The notes: generated by a model from the letters alone, not told the origin. Counted from the stretch's first letter, positions 42,906-54,064 are shown. The stretch is 64,000 bases of DNA from Helicoverpa zea (GCF_022581195.2 NC_061482.1:15376001-15440000); one strand, 5' to 3'. Numbers and translations are program-made.

Positions 42906-43060
42906 AGCCTATATGTTGACCAGGCCTAATACTGATACAACAAAGAAAAAATCATTGAAATCCGTTCAGTAGTTCGGAAGATTAGCGTGTACAAACAAAC
43001 AGACATACAGACATACAGACATACAGACATACAGACAAACAGACAGAATTTTTTTTTTGG
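42906..43060 (+). repeat. common lepidopteran repeat tail with an (ACAGACAT)n microsatellite
   Basis: tcattgaaatccgttcagta then gttcggaagattagcgtgta is followed by acaaacaaacagacatacag. The cagacata unit repeats about four to five times (43003-43045). It probably forms one element with the 122-bp array. Confidence 0.8.
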
Positions 43061-43203
43061 ATTTGTGCTCCATTACTGTTTCTAAACCCCACCCAATTAT
43101 TATTTTTTTAATATATTCAATGTACAGACACAGTTTTTTTACAGATTTATTATATGTATAGATTTATTATATGTATAGATGAAGAAACTGGCCGTTAGAG
43201 TTG

Positions 43204-43392
43204 CACACTGCAAACTTTTAGTCGGGCGACAGTTTGAACGCGCTCATAAGTCAATATGAATACCTATGAATGGTAGTACACATAAGTATTATAACGATTA
43301 GGTATTTAGCGGGTTTCAGACCGACTGAAAACTTTGATTGGAATCAGGCTTTTCTATAAAAGAAAGTCAGCTGACTAAAAGTTTGCAGTGTG
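43204..43392. mobile_element. MITE of the 'gcaaacttttagtcgg' family, best copy
   Basis: Terminal inverted repeats CACACTGCAAACTTTTAGTC (43204-43223) and its complement ending at 43392, about 190 bp apart. The inner region has atgaatggtagtacacataa and gactgaaaactttgattgga. A second, degenerate copy follows at about 43412-43565. Solo ends occur at 28.3, 37.24, 50.5 and 62.7 kb. Confidence 0.85.
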
Positions 43393-44093
43393 TAGGCCGG
43401 TAATTTGATTTTGCTCGTTAATTAGTATCGAGATGAATCGTAGTGCGCACATTACAACGATTATGTATCTGGCCAGTATCAGACCGTTTAAAAAGTTTGA
43501 CTGAATTCAAGATTTCTATCATCATGATAAACTATCAACTATCAGCTAACAGTTTTGTCGGCAATGCAAGGAGGCTTTTATAGTGAAAGGAATAAAACTC
43601 TATTATGTCTTCAAAGTTTTGTTTCGCTTTGATGTTTCTAATTTTAAATGCCATTGATATTCCTTTGATTGATTTCTGAACAGTTATGGTGATCAAGAAG
43701 TCTGTCTGATAGTTTCATAAAGAACGTAATAAGCTAATTTTCAATCAAAGTCGATGCATAAAGAAAATTACTTCTGCCCTTGTGCTCTGATTGCTTGTCT
43801 TGGCAAGGGCGCTCCCATGCCCTCAGATTTACTTACTTATAAAAGTGTTATAGTGTCTTAAAATCGGCTGACGACATTGTCTTTTTAATCGACTCTTCAA
43901 AAAAGAGGTGGTAAAAAAGATATATCTTTTGTACTTACAGAACAAAACTTACCACAAAATGAGACAAACTCTTGCACCGGCTACTTATTTAAAAAAATGT
44001 CTATCTTTTAATTACCTTACTAGAGATAGAATTTCAACATTAGCTACATACAAGAAATGTCCAATTCTTAAGCAAAATAACAGACGACAATAT

Positions 44094-45063
44094 CTATACT
44101 TCGGCCGTTCAGAGAATGCGTTCCTGACACCTATCAGTTAGTCACGACTAGTGATGGGCACAACATAACACTGAGTTCGTTACCGTTCCTTCAAAATGAA
44201 CCGCCGCATTATTTTAAGATTATTTTCGTTTTAAATTGGCGGAATCATTTGTTTTATATTTTAGTTATTTAAGTGGAAACCAAAAAAAGGTAATATTCAT
44301 ATAATAAAATTGTTTTATTTATTCTTTGTTACAAGTACATTGAATTGAATGTGCGAACAGAATATTAATCAGACTCCGATTTGCTTGAGGAGGTGGTGTC
44401 TTCATCATCATCTTCGCCTACATGTATAATTATATTATTATCAATAACAGAATCAATCCTGATATCTCGGTCTAACAAAAGCCGGGTAATCAAATAAAAA
44501 CAGATCGAAAACACTTGAAAAACGTGGTCTATGCGCACGAAACGACAACGGACGACTGTTTTAGCGTCACAAAATGGCGGCCCATAACGCCATTTGGGGT
44601 TACCATTTTTAATCTAAGTATAAAAATGCGGTTTGGTCATAGTTTTATTTTTATATTTCATAAAAGTTATAATTAAGTCTTATAGTCCATTATTTTCCAA
44701 TTCTTAAAAAGAAAATCAAAACGTATTATTTTATATTATAACTGTATAAGAACAGATTACGATACTTGCCTGTTATTTTTAGCACAGCACTACAAAATAT
44801 AAACCGCTGACATAACCTTGTAATAGCGCAGTATAGATTTAGAAAAATATTGTTTACCAAGTTATTTGACACTCAGTTTGGCACAAAATTATAACATTCA
44901 TTGATTATTGATATAATAATGTTGTTTTAATGCTCCTCAATTGTTAAAACGGTAAACAACCAGCAAAAATATTTTTATCGTAACTGCAACGCCATTGCAA
45001 AGTTACGTCGTCAGTTCAATCGCGACGTGTCAGGAACGCATTCTCTGAATGGCCGAACTATAC
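44094..45063. mobile_element. 958-bp TIR element with a CTATAC target duplication
   Basis: 31-bp terminal inverted repeats (left 44100-44130 starting TTCGGCCGTTCAGAGAATGC; right 45027-45057) with one mismatch, flanked on both sides by CTATAC (44094-44099 and 45058-45063). No transposase frame is present, so it is non-autonomous. A 6-bp duplication is unusual; superfamilies such as IS3EU or Dada are possible, but I cannot assign it. The interior holds a GA/CT-rich patch and atggcggcccataacgcc. Confidence 0.88.
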
Positions 45064-45858
45064 CTATGTGTTGATTTCCTTAACAGATATAGAATTTTAA
45101 CATTATACCTTCAAACAACTAACGTAAAATTCCTAAGCTAAACTACAGATAGCATATTGGAATCGCGTGTAGTTGACGTGATATCCTTAGCATCGGGCGC
45201 GACCTTGTCGCTTACGTTACGCAGTCGCCTCGCCTCGTGCGCTCAACTCGCTAGTCTAGGGTCTAGGTCGACTTACAGTGATAGACGTTCAACCAATATT
45301 ATGAGGATTCGATATAAGAATTATTTGTATCTTTGAACTGTGAGAAATGTTATGACGCTACTAATACATAAGTCTGTGTATTTATTAACTAGATGTAAAT
45401 AGATTATTTGAGATAATAGTGTTTGTTGAAAGGTCTTGAACAGTTTATTGTTTAAAATTGTGTATGAGACTCATGAAAGCAAAAGACTAGCCAGCCATTG
45501 TACATACACCTTAATGTTACCTATTTTAGGCACGTTTATCCAACTGCCCCGTCAGTCAGACTTCGAACCCACTATACATACGCTAGCCCGGTTGTCATGT
45601 GCACAACACAATACGCTGGGCCTTGCGGGCGCAGCGGGGCCCACGCGTATCGATTGTCGCACAATTAGTCGCCGCCGATCGTCGCAGGCCATCCGTCAAC
45701 CTTTTTAGAGAAGCGTGAAAAGGTAACAAGCAGGAGAAGTGAATGGACCAATTAAATAATTCAGTAATTCGTGAACCCGCCGCCGGCGACGTAAACATGC
45801 GTGAGACGGCGAGGGGGGCGGTAGGCGGGGGCGAGTGGAGGGGCGAGGGCGTGGCCCG
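45064..45858 (+). promoter_or_regulatory. CpG-rich upstream region of the 46-kb gene
   Basis: CpG and G+C rise sharply from about 45180, and again from 45560 to 46200, against AT-rich flanks. GC-box-like ggggggcggtaggcgggggc lies at about 45815-45835. This fits an unmethylated insect promoter region. No upstream exon is supported. Confidence 0.5.
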
Positions 45859-45913
45859 TGACGTCACCGCTTTCCTGCTTCAGTCGGTCACTACCCGGCG
45901 AAGCGGACGGTCG
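45859..45913 (+). promoter_or_regulatory. core promoter: CRE, initiator and DPE
   Basis: A palindromic CRE TGACGTCA (45859-45866) precedes a perfect arthropod initiator TCAGTC (45880-45885; A+1 at 45882). Exactly at +28 to +32 is GGTCG (45909-45913), matching the DPE consensus RGWYV. Inr plus DPE at this fixed spacing is the hallmark of focused TATA-less promoters of regulated and developmental genes. A second possible start is the CAGT at 45975-45978 with GATAAAAA about 29 bp upstream. The CRE implies CREB/ATF response (inferred). Confidence 0.65.
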
Positions 45914-46034
45914 CGGCACCGCCGCCATTTATACACCCGAAAGTACGATAAAAATCGCCAAAATTTTCGACCGGCAGTATCACTCACCTTCCAAGGTGTT
46001 GAAGTTGGAGGACGACCCGTGGGGGTCATGTGCC

Positions 46035-46157
46035 ATGTACTCGCCGGATAAGATGAAGTCCGGCGGGGGGCTGATGGCGCCGCCAGGGTGCTTCCCGGGG
46101 CGCTACAGCCCGACGTACCGGAGCTCCGACCCGCGCCGGTGCGTCCCCAACCCGTCC
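46035..46157 (+). CDS. first coding exon, unknown regulator-like protein (partial, continues rightwards)
   Basis: It encodes 41 residues: MYSPDKMKSGGGLMAPPGCF then PGRYSPTYRSSDPRRCVPNPS, ending in phase 0 at a GTGAGT donor (46158). The ATG has G at -3. It lies 153 nt after the predicted initiator. The same frame is open without ATG or stop back to the initiator (ending SKVLKLEDDPWGSCA), so a non-AUG or upstream-spliced N-terminal extension is possible. The peptide is Pro/Gly/Ser-rich and disordered-looking with SP/TY sites, as in N-termini of transcription factors or nuclear receptors, but I do not recognise it. An out-of-frame ATG at 46028 gives a 7-residue uORF (stop 46049-46051) that overlaps this start. 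Later exons were not found in the window, so the first intron is probably longer than 17 kb. Confidence 0.6.
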
Positions 46158-48073
46158 GTGAGTACTGCCTTTATACTACAGCCTCTAGTAGACCGACCGT
46201 GAAGGTCTCGCTTGTTGTCGTCGGACACACGGTCGCCAACGACGGAAAACAAAACAAATATTTTTTACACACGCAGAGACGGAAAATACATTCGTTACTA
46301 ACCCTTAAACATTTTTTTCAGGATATATAAACTTCGTTTTAATAGATAAATATTTTAATATCTTCGTATATATTTGCTTTGCGATGTGTGTGATACCGCT
46401 CGCGCTGCGCTGGCGACTGCATGGAGCTCCATGGGGGGATTGTGTGTCAGCGAACTTGTCTGTGTGTCCGTCTTGTGCAGTTTTCAGTGATCTCTTGTAT
46501 ATCTTGTATTAAGCGTCGGTGGTCAATAATAGTATCGGTACTAAATATGGCATGACTGTTGGTTACTATTTACAAAATATTTATTAATTTTAGTTACCTA
46601 TTTACTTTTTGTTGTTTTCTGAGAGACATTTTTTGTTTGCTGTATAGGGTTGTTTCTAACGAGTAAAAAGGTAATAAAAAGTTTATAAATTCCAGTAAAT
46701 TCTGTCTTAATTATCCACCGGGAATCATTAATTAAATCTTCTGACTAGTATAAAAACATCTCTATAGAAATATTCCAGTATCTAATAAAACGTTCACAAT
46801 CCAACATAAAAAAGGCTAATAATAAAACAAAAATTGCGCAACCTATTCGGAAATATTGCGAAACAAATGATTGCGGGCTATAACAGCAATTTAATTTTAA
46901 AAGTTTGAAAACGGTTCAATTGAACGGCCATTGCAGCCAATAATATACCAGGCCCTTCTCTCTTCAATTTCCATACAGTTTATTTAAATAGACAGTTATT
47001 TTTAAACCTTAAAATTACGCGCAACGTTCAAAGAAACCCACAGTTTGCCGACGGCGACTTCCAGTTTACAAATAAAGCTATCTAGCATTTCCTACTTAGT
47101 AATTTCATTTATTTTGTATGCAACAACCGGGTTATTTTTAGTAAGTCAATTCAACGTCCGTGTATAAACTGTAGATTTTTTTACTAGTTTAGAATTTCTT
47201 GGAAATTTAGAAATGAACTAGAATTCTAGAATAATTTCAGTAGTTTTCATTGATTCGCGTTCACCGTATAATGAAAATAATGAGCTACAATTTTCTCCTA
47301 CAAATGACTATAATGTGGATCGGTAGGTAAGCGGCCGACGGCTACGGCGTAGCGCGTAGCGACGGCCGTAGCGACGTAGCATGCCTACGACGGCATTGTG
47401 TGGGCGGGGCTGGAATTTTCTTTCACTACAAGAATATAGAAAGCAGGTGTAATATTTCAAGCTGGAATGAAATAAAAGCAGTATTTTTTATTCAACTTTT
47501 CTTTTTCGAGTTTATACGTTTTTAACTGTTAAAATTCCAAGTAGGATTTATTTTTACTTAAGTATAAAGTATTTTAGTTTTTAAAGATAGTTCAAAATTG
47601 TATATACAGGGTGTATGTATTAGTAAATATTTTAGTGTGGTAATTAAATTAAAAAAAATAAATAAAAAAAATATATAGTCTGAAAAATAAGATTAGCTTC
47701 CAATTCCGTGTTCAAATAATTTGAATTAAAATACCTTTTGTTGTTTCATTTACTCGTAATGGATAGTCATGTCATTGGAACTTATTATTGTCTGAAAACT
47801 ATGCAAGTGGACACATACTATAATGATGATTGGCGTGAATAATGATTAATTTTTCAGATCGCAGCCGGCGGAGCCTTTTGGAAGTTGACACCACGCTAAT
47901 TGCTATTATGAAAATAGCCATCAGTTTATTTTAATTCACGAAATAATATTTTAATTTTAGTGTTGACAGTTTTTGTTCTACTTTTTTTGTTTCCTTCATT
48001 TAATGAGGATAAAAAAGGATATGTAGGTTTCGTTACGTCACTTTAACAGATAACATTAATAAATAAATGCTTC
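46158..48073 (+). other. start of the first intron of the 46-kb gene; no exon recognised
   Basis: It begins GTGAGT. GC-rich for the first 300 bp, then AT-rich. A GCTACGGCGTAGCG palindrome cluster lies at 47341-47385. No further exon was supported. Confidence 0.4.
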
Positions 48074-48268
48074 AGTTAATTTAAAAACAGTATCAAATAA
48101 ATAAAAGTTAAATTAACAATAATTAGAGACAATATTAACAAATATATGAAAGTTAATTTAAAAATTATAAGAGTAAATATTGCCAAATAAATAAAAATTA
48201 AATCAACAATAATTGGAGACAATATCAACAAAAAAGTAAAAGTTAAATTAACAATAATAAATAAAATG
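48074..48268. repeat. AT-rich 45-bp minisatellite
   Basis: Units aaagttaa.tta.caataatt... begin at 48104, 48149 and 48194, with a partial unit at 48239; each is 45 nt long. They keep an open frame on the minus strand only because the period is a multiple of three and the sequence is AT-rich. Confidence 0.7.
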
Positions 48269-48877
48269 AAAAACACAATAAAATAATTTTAATGTAAACT
48301 GACGGACTCGAACCTCATTTCAATAAAATATTGTATGTACTTTTATTGCATTATTTTGCATAAAGATACAATAAAGGATATAATCTGTTTGTTTTAAATA
48401 ATAATATCGTACAAAATGTGGAAATGTGTCATCATTCGGGGATTTCATGCATTCATAATGTTTTACGTTCCGTTGTAAGTAAGAATAAAATTAGAAAGAG
48501 TTTACCGGAGAGTTAGGTTAATTTTTATATTGGTAATTACGGGTTTTTATATGGCGTTGCAATTTAGATTAGCTTCGTACCAAATTCGTACATATATTTT
48601 TGGGATTTTTCTTATTTTTTTTTCATTCAAACTGAAGGTTAGTTAAAATTAAGGTGGAAAAACTTATAGTTTGTTTAAAGCAGGCTTGGTGTTAATTGAC
48701 TTTGATACCGTGAACAATTTATTTGTTGCACAGTTTTTTTTATGAAATAGGCATGACTTGAATATGGTTAAAACTATGAGAATTATGATGAGATTATAGA
48801 ATTTTATGAGTTTTTTTTTTCATAATAAGTGTGGAATAAATAGCTCAAAATTTACCAAGTCAATATATAATTTAAAT

Positions 48878-48953
48878 TATAAAATTAATTAAAAGTTCAT
48901 ACACGTATGTACTACATGGTACATACGTGTATGAACTTTTAATTAATTTTATA
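48878..48953. repeat. 35-bp perfect inverted repeat, 6-nt loop
   Basis: Arms 48878-48912 and 48919-48953 pair without mismatch around TACATG; the inner part is acacgtatgtac, the outer part AT-rich (aattaattaaaagttcat). It can form a cruciform or a hairpin transcript. Confidence 0.95.
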
Positions 48954-51900
48954 TTAAAAATATTAAAAATATAAAATTGATTAAAAATGGTCAGGTATAG
49001 CTACCGAATATAAAGGCACAATACTTCAAGTTTCCCAAGTTTTCAAGTTTTCAAATATATAACTCATTTTCAACCAAGATGGCGTCGTCACAGCGATCAA
49101 TGTAAACTAAACTAAGTATTACAGGAATAATAGTCTAGTTAAATATACAGTTACGACCGACGGGTGATAATTACTGGGAGAACGTTAAAATTAAACTCGT
49201 ACGGGGAGTTGCACCATTTAACTGTAGCTATAATCGAAGCATTTGAGGTTGTCAAATTGCAAGTATACGGCTGGTTATGGTTTGGTTTTAGTGCAACTGA
49301 GTGCAGGAGTCGTAGGTACTTATTATAACCATTGATTCATGCTATATGCACTTACAATCACCATACCTACATTTATAATAAAGCCATCGTATTCAAGAAA
49401 AGATTTGCAATGAATTATCGAAGAATCTTCAAAAAAAATAGCGGCTTATGTGTACATGAGCTTATGTATCTGTACTTTTAATATTATCGGTGTACACAAA
49501 ATAATGAAATCTTCCATCTTTGATATAAATTAGTTTGTTTGTTACCTTAAAAACGCTAATCTCAGGATGGATTTGAAAAAAACTTAGTTTTCTTTCGCTT
49601 ATTTATAAGCTTAAGTATCGAATCGGGCTACTTTTTATCCTTTGAACAAACCGGTGATAGAAGCAAGCAAATAAAAGTAGACTTCGAATAGGTAATATGT
49701 TCAAACACTAAATCTATAAATTAGAATATATCTTTCAAAATTTTTGTACCAGCATAACAATTAATAAATCTATATTCGCAGCGACAATCACCAGTTGCTT
49801 ATGTTTTATTGCGTCCCCGATAAACATACGTTAGGAACATAATGGTGCAATTTATGAAATTACTCGATACGTGCGATAAAGCTATATTGCTTTATAGTGT
49901 AGGATACTATTGCTTATGTGGGACAAACCCTAAGGTTGTAGCACAAACCCTCTGGCTGTACTTTGAACTTACGTGCGGTAATTCCCGTCGATCGATCAAG
50001 GATGTGTGGCGCTCGCCTTAATCTATGTATGTCATTAATGGTGGACGCACTCCTGTCAGAATCGACCGTGGCAAAGGAATTTAATTCTAGAATTCTTTAT
50101 CGTGAAATTGTTTGAAGTATATAAATATAAGCCCGGTGAATGATATCATTTGAGTTACTTGAGTATAAACCTGGTGAGACTGGAAGCCGACCCCAGATTA
50201 TGTTATTATGAAGTCGTTTGAAACCTCACATATTGAAACGGTAAATAATATTGTACCACCTTATTATCTCACACACTTAAGTATAGCACGCAACAAATCG
50301 GTCAAATCATTGTACAGAATTCAATTACAAAATTCTTTGCCACGGTTATGGCGGTAGATTCTGACGATGCGGTGCGTTCAACACAGGAGTTTTTCTTATC
50401 TTGGTAGTATTTCTTAAGTTAAGTCTAAAGAAAGTTGCACCAAGGAATGTCTTTTTTTAAAGAAAATCCTGATCCCTGTCAACATTGTTAGTCCGTCTAA
50501 TATGATTTATGAGCCGGAACAAACTATCGGCCGACTAAAAATTTCCTGTTTGCCTTTAAGTTTTACCAAAAAAACGCATAAGTAGTCAATTTTACTGATA
50601 CGAAAGACTTTTCAAACTAAAGATAAACAAATGGTTTTTCTTTTTAGTCGATTCGCTCGAATGTTCAGACTTGGCCTTGGACGTAGGTCGATCTTTTACT
50701 TTTTATATACAATGCAGGTTTCGATTAAAATAAAGCTATTTATTTCAAGTCGATAGCACAATTAGCCTAGTTTCTTGTGTTAGATATAAATAACTGATTA
50801 TTATTAAGTAACTGTTCCATAGCACGTGCATAAATAAAAATATATTTTAGGTAGTGTTTAGTAAACTGATTTAAAAATAATAGTTTCTACTCATTCACAT
50901 TATACTACACTACTATCTACAAAAAAAGTCAAAACGCCATAATTATTCCTCAGAATAGTACAGAAGATTACGAAAATGAGCAATAATTTGTGATTTATGT
51001 GGGAGTCAAACCCTGGTACCTCTGGCGTGGCAAGCATATACTCAAACTACTACATTACCCGGTCGTCAAAAAAAAAAAAAAACGTACATCTAATCTTAAT
51101 TTTATACAGATTGATTAACTTGTCTTGTCGTAAAATAAGTAACTACACAACTACAAAAATTACATATCAACTGCCAGCCCAGGAAAAATACAGAAAATGA
51201 TCCTTCAATGCTATGTGAAATCCACAGGTAACTACCGTTCAGTCGGAGCATGGGACGATTAAATAAATTACAGCGCGAACCAAAGTGAATATTCTTTTTA
51301 TTTAAAAAGGAAGTTAAAAAAGGTTGTATGTCAGCAATTGTTGGCTCATCGAGGCAAGGTAATTGCGACTATTTTTCAGTCACATTTACTATTCCGTAGT
51401 CGGATAAGTGCATATCCTTGCGTGCCTTTGTTTTTATTTGTCACTGTCTTCTAGGTATAGCTAAGGAAAATTGCAAGGAGTAAGCTAGCAATTAATAAAT
51501 GCAAGTTGTTTGTGTCATTTTTAATTGCAAATGAATGGCTTGTTGCTTGAGTAAACTATAGGGTTTTGTGGTAGTAGAAAAGCTACAGTTAAGTCCTTTC
51601 ATAATGGTAATACAACATGGTTTTTATTGAAAAGAAAGGTGACAGTAGGAGGTTTTATTTTACGGGTTCTTCCGTGTCGCTAAACTTTTTGTAATTCATG
51701 TACCTACAAGATTCAAACATTGCTCTATCAGTATATATATGTTTTTATTATCGGCAGTTTAATCATTTTACTTTACAAAATAACATAGAACACAAGCTGA
51801 GAGGCACCATAAAGCTAAAAATACAAACAACAATATTAAGAACATATTTACTCTAATTTGACGGCTACTAAATCAATTGTCAGTCTACCGACCACGAATC

Positions 51901-52022
51901 AACATGAAAGTAAAATCAAAGTCTTTGAACCAACAGAAAATCAGTAAAGAGTTAAGTTAAAATCGATAGTAGCATTAACGTGACGCTACTCGAATAGCGT
52001 GACTGGCACTGACGCGAAATTG
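48954..52022. other. gene-poor AT-rich DNA
   Basis: Presumed intronic. It holds a short SINE piece at 50170-50202 (gagactggaagccgacccca), a solo MITE end at about 50497-50547, and a CCAAGATGGCG at 49074-49084 opening only an 8-codon frame. No exon was recognised. Confidence 0.35.
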
Positions 52023-52121
52023 ATTCGCCATTACTGGCCCGCACGATATGTTATGGTTCCATTACCAAATATTCCACCTGATTCCTACGCGTGGGTACAA
52101 CCTTATCGATATATCGATATT
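52023..52121. repeat. direct repeat with DRE-type motifs, copy 1
   Basis: It contains ttccattaccaaatattcca then cctgattcctacgcgtggg and ends ttatcgatatatcgatat (52103-52120), i.e. overlapping TATCGATA-type sites (the DREF/BEAF recognition core). Confidence 0.85.
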
Positions 52122-52303
52122 TTTTTAATATAAAATAAATTGGTTTTTTAAAACAGCCCTTTAGATAATTTCAATTATTTAATTTAAATTTTCTCGACAT
52201 TCCTAGTTTTTTTTCTAGAGTTTGTTCTTATCTGTCCAAGCAAACTATAGTCAGATTCGAATATTTTTAGTTCATGGATGGATGTTGCCTATTTCTTGGT
52301 GTA

Positions 52304-52417
52304 GTTTCGCCATTGCCGTCTCGCACGACATGTTATTGATTTGATTTGATTTGTTCCATTACCAAATATTCCACCTGATTACTACGCGTGGGTATAACCT
52401 TATCGATATATCGATAC
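52304..52417. repeat. direct repeat with DRE-type motifs, copy 2
   Basis: Second copy of the block at 52023-52121, nearly identical from gttccattaccaaatattcc to ttatcgatatatcgatac (52399-52416). A tgatttgatttgatttg insertion distinguishes it. Confidence 0.85.
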
Positions 52418-53989
52418 TTTTTGGAATGAAAGTTCATAATTCAAATATAAACCATTCATTTGCAAATAATGTATGTTTCAAAATAAGGTGGAAAATAAAT
52501 TTATGTCTCAAAATACTAGAGCAGAGCTTAGAATAATTTTATATTTATGTAAATTTTGTCGACCCTTTATACTATTGTTTTATGATTTTACTAGGAACAT
52601 ATAACTCTTCTAGGCAGTTGGGTAATTTCAGAATGTTGTTGAAAGCAGGAGTTAGGAACGATTTATTCAATCAATCTATCTACACACAGCTCTTTACTAA
52701 ATCTGACTACAGCACATCGATATAAGATGAATCTTTTCTGACATATAAATATTGTTTTTCTGGAAGATCCCTTAAACTATATTAACAAGTGTTTACTAGT
52801 TATAAGAGTGGCTCCATACTCAGCTCTTAAATTAATTATTATAAAGTAAATTCCCGAAGACATCTATCTTTCTTAAGATAATATTAATATGCTTCGAAGA
52901 TAACAAAAATTAAGGAATGTCTTTAAAAATTGACATCTATATTTTTTTTTATCGAACAAAGTATACTAACTAAAGGTTACTTAGTTAGTTTCAGTATCTG
53001 GTTCGAGATAAGAAACATAGAGAAGAAATGAGAGAGGATTGGTCTTTCCTTTGCTTTCGATTACAGTATTCCTATGGCCATATATTTAATACTTTATTGC
53101 ATTCCCTAATGTATACGTAGATAATAACAGTTTGGTTATATTTGTCCTGAAGCATAGATTATGTACCAGATGTGATTCGTACCGGTATGACACTCATTTC
53201 TATGAAATATCAAAACATTTTTGAAAATAGAATACTTTCGCGCGCTTCCATGTTCTTTGTAAGCTTGTATGGATTTGCAGCTTAACGAATATTGGTGCGT
53301 CTCTTTGTATAGGTTTCCATACTTTTTTGTATCAGTGCTCGGAGGTTTTAAAGTTCTTCACGCAACAGGATTAAGACTAAGCGCAACGATTCAACTGTCC
53401 CATCTATCAAAATCGGTGGAGTTTTATTTTTTTGGTAAAGTGTAAACAAAAAGAGTGATACATTTCCATATAAAATACAATGCACATATTATAGTGTCGA
53501 CAATACTGTAGGTTTCCATCATTGATTGCATTTGAACTTGTAAGTCGAAATGTTAAAAATTCTGATGTAGAATGTAACTGTAAAAAAAACTACCAAGAAA
53601 TTGAAAATAAACAAAATACATTTTGTTTCAATTAATCTCTCCACATGTTCCATGAAGAGGTCTAGTTAATAACGCTGCATAAACCTTACCTTTAACGCAA
53701 AACCATAAACATTATGTCCCCATTAAAAAGTAAGGACCATCGCAAAATTATCCAGCCATACAAGCCCAATAAATCATTTAAAATCTCAAACAATAATTCG
53801 TAAACGATTTTTACAAAGAGCAAGCAAATAAACAACATAATTATGTCAAATTAAATGGAAGTTAACACTTCCAAACGGTTTCTCTTTAAGCAAATAAAAC
53901 ATCCTCGCATGAAGAGAACTATACCACTCTATAGGCACAAATCTCCCGTGTAGGCATATCTGTTTTATTGCATTTCTACCCTTACTTAC
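52418..53989. other. gene-poor AT-rich DNA
   Basis: No gene, RNA or repeat was recognised; only chance frames. Confidence 0.35.
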
Positions 53990-54064
53990 CGTCCCTCTCG
54001 CACTTGTTCCCCAACCCCACAAAAGAGCGAGACAGATAGCGGCAGTCAGTGTTATTTTATTCAT
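53990..54064 (-). CDS. possible first coding exon of a secreted protein (uncertain)
   Basis: A minus-strand ATG at 54062-54064 opens 25 codons, MNKITLTAAICLALLWGWGT then SARGT, that look like a signal peptide with cleavage after TSA. It ends in phase 0 at a strong GTAAGTAAG donor. An in-frame ATG ten codons upstream (MPISRYVGAN...) is also available, with no in-frame stop for over 140 codons around it. Against this: no second exon was found, no promoter was seen, and the sequence could be part of an interspersed repeat. I do not recognise the protein. Confidence 0.3.

Noticed and set aside
42436..42907. Repeat protein encoded by the tandem array
   Set aside because: The 122-bp period is not a multiple of three, so the frame shifts with each unit.
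42470..43045. CRISPR-like array
   Set aside because: Contiguous tandem units without spacers in a eukaryotic genome.
46088..46330. 80-codon frame overlapping the 46-kb exon
   Set aside because: It is another frame of the exon running through the GTGAGT donor into the intron.
48076..48276. 66-codon minus-strand repetitive membrane protein
   Set aside because: The frame is kept open by a 45-bp AT-rich minisatellite; no start context or gene signals.
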